From Pseudobacter ginsenosidimutans (GTDB taxonomy: Bacteria > Bacteroidota > Bacteroidia > Chitinophagales > Chitinophagaceae), in NCBI RefSeq assembly GCF_007970185.1, contig NZ_CP042431.1, positions 4,340,001-4,404,000 of the forward strand: a stretch of DNA of 64,000 nucleotides, given 5' to 3'. Positions 61,792 to 64,000 of this stretch are shown here, piece after piece. Made by a program: the position numbers and the translations under genes. Every line of letters begins with the position of its first letter. The first letter of the stretch is position 1. Below the pieces are notes generated by a model. It was not told where the DNA came from. It saw nothing but the letters and a program-made list of their open reading frames with translations, and ran no database searches.

Positions 61792-64000
61792 ATGAAAAAA
61801 AGAATTGTCTCTATATGGATAATGCTGATAACCGGCGCCGGCGTCTCGCAGGCGCAACAACTGCCGGTGATCAGGGAAACATCCTTTAGAAAAGATACTG
61901 TTCTGATCACGGCCTTCGGCGCCAAATCAGATGGTTCAACGCTCTGTACCAATGCCATCAACAATGCCATCGATGCTATTGCTGCAAAGGGGGGTGGAGT
62001 GGTGGTGATCCCGGCCGGTCTCTGGATCTCCGGCCCGGTTACACTGAAAAGCAATGTGAACCTGCATTTGCAGTACAATGCATTGTTGCAGTTCACTACA
62101 GATTTCAGCCAGTATCTGCTGGTGGAAGGCAACTGGGAAGGGCTGCCGCAGATGCGGAATCAAAGCCCTGTCTCAGCCACAGGCCAGGAAAATATTGCAC
62201 TGACCGGCAATGGTATCATCGATGGTGGCGGCGATGCCTGGAGAATGGTGAAGCGAGAAAAGCTCACCGAGAGCCAATGGAAATCCCTCGTGGCTTCCGG
62301 CGGTATGCTCAGTGAAGACAAGCGCACCTGGTATCCCAGTATTCAGTCTTACAAAGGTTCACTCTTGAAGAATCCCGGCGCCATCGAGCCAGGTAAGGAT
62401 GCAGCTTTCTACAATAATGTAAAGGATTTCCTGCGTCCGAATTTACTGGTGCTCACCAACTGCAAACGCATATTGCTGGAAGGACTGATCATTCAGAACT
62501 CGCCAGCCTGGTGCCTGCATCCCCTGATGAGTGAAGATATTGTTGTACGCAATATTACCGTGAGAAATCCATGGTATGCGCAGAACGGAGATGGCATAGA
62601 TGTGGAAAGTTGTAAAAATGTACTGATCGAGAATTCTGTATTTGATGTGGGCGACGATGCCCTTTGCATGAAAAGCGGAAGGGATGAAGCAGGAAGAAAA
62701 AGAGGGATACCTACACAGGATATGATCATCAGGAATTGTGTGGTCTACCATGCGCACGGTGGATTTGTGGTAGGCAGTGAGATGAGTGGCGGTGTAAAGA
62801 ATATTCATGTAAGCAACTGCACTTTCATAGGAACGGATATTGGCCTTCGCTTCAAATCAGCGCGTGGTCGCGGTGGATTGGTAGAGAATATCTTCATAGA
62901 TCAGATCGCCATGCGTGATATTGTTGGTGAAGCAATTCTCTTCGATATGTATTATATGGCAAAGGACCCTGTTCCCCTTTCTGGTGAAAAAAGAGAAACA
63001 CCCAGGGCCGAGCTGTTACCAGTAAACGAAGGAACGCCTGAGTTCCGCAATATCAGTATCAGCAATGTGGTGGTGAACGGTGCGCCCAAAGCCATCTTCC
63101 TGCGCGGACTTCCTGAAATGCCGGTGAAGAACATAACACTGAAGAATATGCGTTTTGTAACGGAAACTTACCTCGAAGCGGTGGATACCATTGGTATCCG
63201 TCTGGAAAATATCCAGTGGCAGTCTTCCCGTATTGCCGCCAGCACATGGGGTGAGAAGCTGAGCCAGACTGCTATGCGTATCTGGCCTGATTCCTTTTCG
63301 CTCGAAGGGGATAAGACTGCCAAATGGCGATACGACCTGGGCGTGATCCTGAAAGGCATGGAAGCAGTGTGGAAACAGAACAAACAACAGGAGTACTTCA
63401 ACTATATCAAAAAGATGATGGACTTCTATGTTGACCAGAACGGTAAGATCAAAGGCTATAAAAAAGATGAGTTCAATATCGATCATGTAAATAATGGAAA
63501 GAATATCCTTTTCCTGTATGAGGAAACGGGAAATGAGAAATACAGGAAAGCTGCAGATCTGCTGAGGGACCAGCTTCGTCATCACCCCCGCACCAAATCC
63601 GGCGGCTTCTGGCACAAGGAGATCTACCCCTGGCAGATGTGGCTGGATGGGCTTTATATGGGACAACCTTTCTATGCTCAATATGCTAAACTTTTCAATG
63701 AACCAGAAGCATTCAATGATATTACCCGCCAGTTTGTGCTGATGGAACAGTATGCACGCGATAAGAAGACCGGCCTGCTCTATCATGGCTGGGATGAATC
63801 ACGTGAACAGCGCTGGGCAAACAAGAAAACAGGACAATCGCCCAATTTCTGGGGCCGCGCTCTCGGCTGGTACGGCATGGCGATGGTAGATGCGCTGGAT
63901 TATTTTCCAGCCAACCATCCAGGCAGAGACTCCGTCATCGGTATTTTGAACCGTTATGCCAAAGCAGTTGTTAATTACCAGGACGCCGGCTCAGGAACCT
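61792..64000 (+). CDS. GH28-GH105 fusion: polygalacturonase plus unsaturated galacturonyl hydrolase (partial)
   Basis: At least 736 residues, running off the window end. The ATG 61792 has an AGGAG just upstream, unusual here, and a signal peptide (KKRIVSIWIMLITGAGVSQA). The first part is GH28: FGAKSDGSTLCTNAINNAI, catalytic block NGDGIDVES (about residue 264), GDDALCMKSG (about 287), HGGFVVGSE (about 320), and RFKSARGRGG (about 352). After residue 495 comes a GH105 alpha/alpha-barrel (WRYDLGVILKGMEAVWKQN, EIYPWQMWLDGLYMGQPFYAQYAK, LLYHGWDESREQRWANKKTGQSPNFWGRALGWYGMAMVDAL). GH28 would cut galacturonan, and GH105 would remove the unsaturated end left by lyase action. Both activities in one chain channel lyase and hydrolase products. 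Confidence 0.92.
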   Translation, partial: MKKRIVSIWIMLITGAGVSQAQQLPVIRETSFRKDTVLITAFGAKSDGSTLCTNAINNAIDAIAAKGGGVVVIPAGLWISGPVTLKSNVNLHLQYNALLQFTTDFSQYLLVEGNWEGLPQMRNQSPVSATGQENIALTGNGIIDGGGDAWRMVKREKLTESQWKSLVASGGMLSEDKRTWYPSIQSYKGSLLKNPGAIEPGKDAAFYNNVKDFLRPNLLVLTNCKRILLEGLIIQNSPAWCLHPLMSEDIVVRNITVRNPWYAQNGDGIDVESCKNVLIENSVFDVGDDALCMKSGRDEAGRKRGIPTQDMIIRNCVVYHAHGGFVVGSEMSGGVKNIHVSNCTFIGTDIGLRFKSARGRGGLVENIFIDQIAMRDIVGEAILFDMYYMAKDPVPLSGEKRETPRAELLPVNEGTPEFRNISISNVVVNGAPKAIFLRGLPEMPVKNITLKNMRFVTETYLEAVDTIGIRLENIQWQSSRIAASTWGEKLSQTAMRIWPDSFSLEGDKTAKWRYDLGVILKGMEAVWKQNKQQEYFNYIKKMMDFYVDQNGKIKGYKKDEFNIDHVNNGKNILFLYEETGNEKYRKAADLLRDQLRHHPRTKSGGFWHKEIYPWQMWLDGLYMGQPFYAQYAKLFNEPEAFNDITRQFVLMEQYARDKKTGLLYHGWDESREQRWANKKTGQSPNFWGRALGWYGMAMVDALDYFPANHPGRDSVIGILNRYAKAVVNYQDAGSGT

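Noticed and set aside
63016-63786. A 256-codon minus-strand ORF
   Set aside because: Antisense to the GH28-GH105 fusion gene, which carries catalytic motifs of both families.
1-64000. tRNA or rRNA genes, CRISPR arrays, insertion sequences, integrase or phage genes
   Set aside because: None were seen on either strand. The only tandem repeat of note (29897-30004) lacks the spacer-repeat structure of a CRISPR array.

Overview
The window looks like chromosomal DNA from a polysaccharide-degrading member of the Bacteroidota, probably the Chitinophagaceae. The evidence is four SusC-type TonB-dependent receptors (three with SusD partners), ECF sigma/FecR pairs, type IX secretion (T9SS) C-terminal sorting domains, a GldG-like ABC system, lipoproteins with short lipoboxes, and mostly Shine-Dalgarno-poor starts. 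I saw no rRNA, tRNA, CRISPR array, insertion sequence or phage gene.

Layout. (1) 1-6287: tail of a T9SS-sorted protein, then a minimal polysaccharide utilisation locus (PUL) of susC, susD and a GH16 beta-glucanase. (2) 6347-8363: two small overlapping soluble-protein genes and a lipoprotein. (3) 8400-25134, all on the minus strand and read right to left: ECF sigma, FecR, SusC (two apparent frameshifts), SusD, a DUF4397-like lipoprotein, a second sigma factor with a membrane helix, an ABC ATPase, two tandem permease-GldG fusion proteins, and two tandem MutS-like ATPases (one frameshifted). (4) 25303-27250: an unusual three-gene plus-strand operon with an RR-signal lipoprotein, a ferredoxin/poly-Asp/HEXXH zincin fusion, and a small exported protein. 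(5) 27305-33701: RluF-type pseudouridine synthase, DbpA-like helicase, lipoproteins, DUF2147, an AraC regulator and an NmrA-type oxidoreductase. (6) 33719-39056: an ECF sigma/FecR/SusC trio with no SusD. (7) 39467-44364: housekeeping and stress genes (exonuclease III, SRPBCC, HIBADH-like dehydrogenase, one-Cys peroxiredoxin with a DsbA-like protein, a heme-oxygenase-like protein, DUF4142). (8) 44832-49827: surface or secreted proteins with a BclA/C1q-like domain, T9SS sorting signals and GloVer repeats. (9) 49916-64000: a pectin PUL with divergent lacI plus a LytTR response regulator, then susC, susD, PL1 pectate lyase, CE12 acetylesterase, CE8 pectin methylesterase, GH43, and a GH28-GH105 fusion cut by the window edge.

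How they work together. The pectin operon encodes a coherent route: demethylation (CE8), deacetylation (CE12), backbone cleavage (PL1, GH28), unsaturated-end removal (GH105) and side-chain trimming (GH43), feeding SusCD. The two sigma/FecR loci are cell-surface-signalling receptor units; the larger one runs into a transporter and MutS-like module whose role is unknown.

Caution. At least four conserved reading frames are each interrupted by what looks like one missing base in a short homopolymer (10398-10401, 22168-22171, 23027-23030, 27551-27555; possibly also 30139-30140). This may be residual sequencing error, real decay, or a mutator signature, and reads would be needed to tell.
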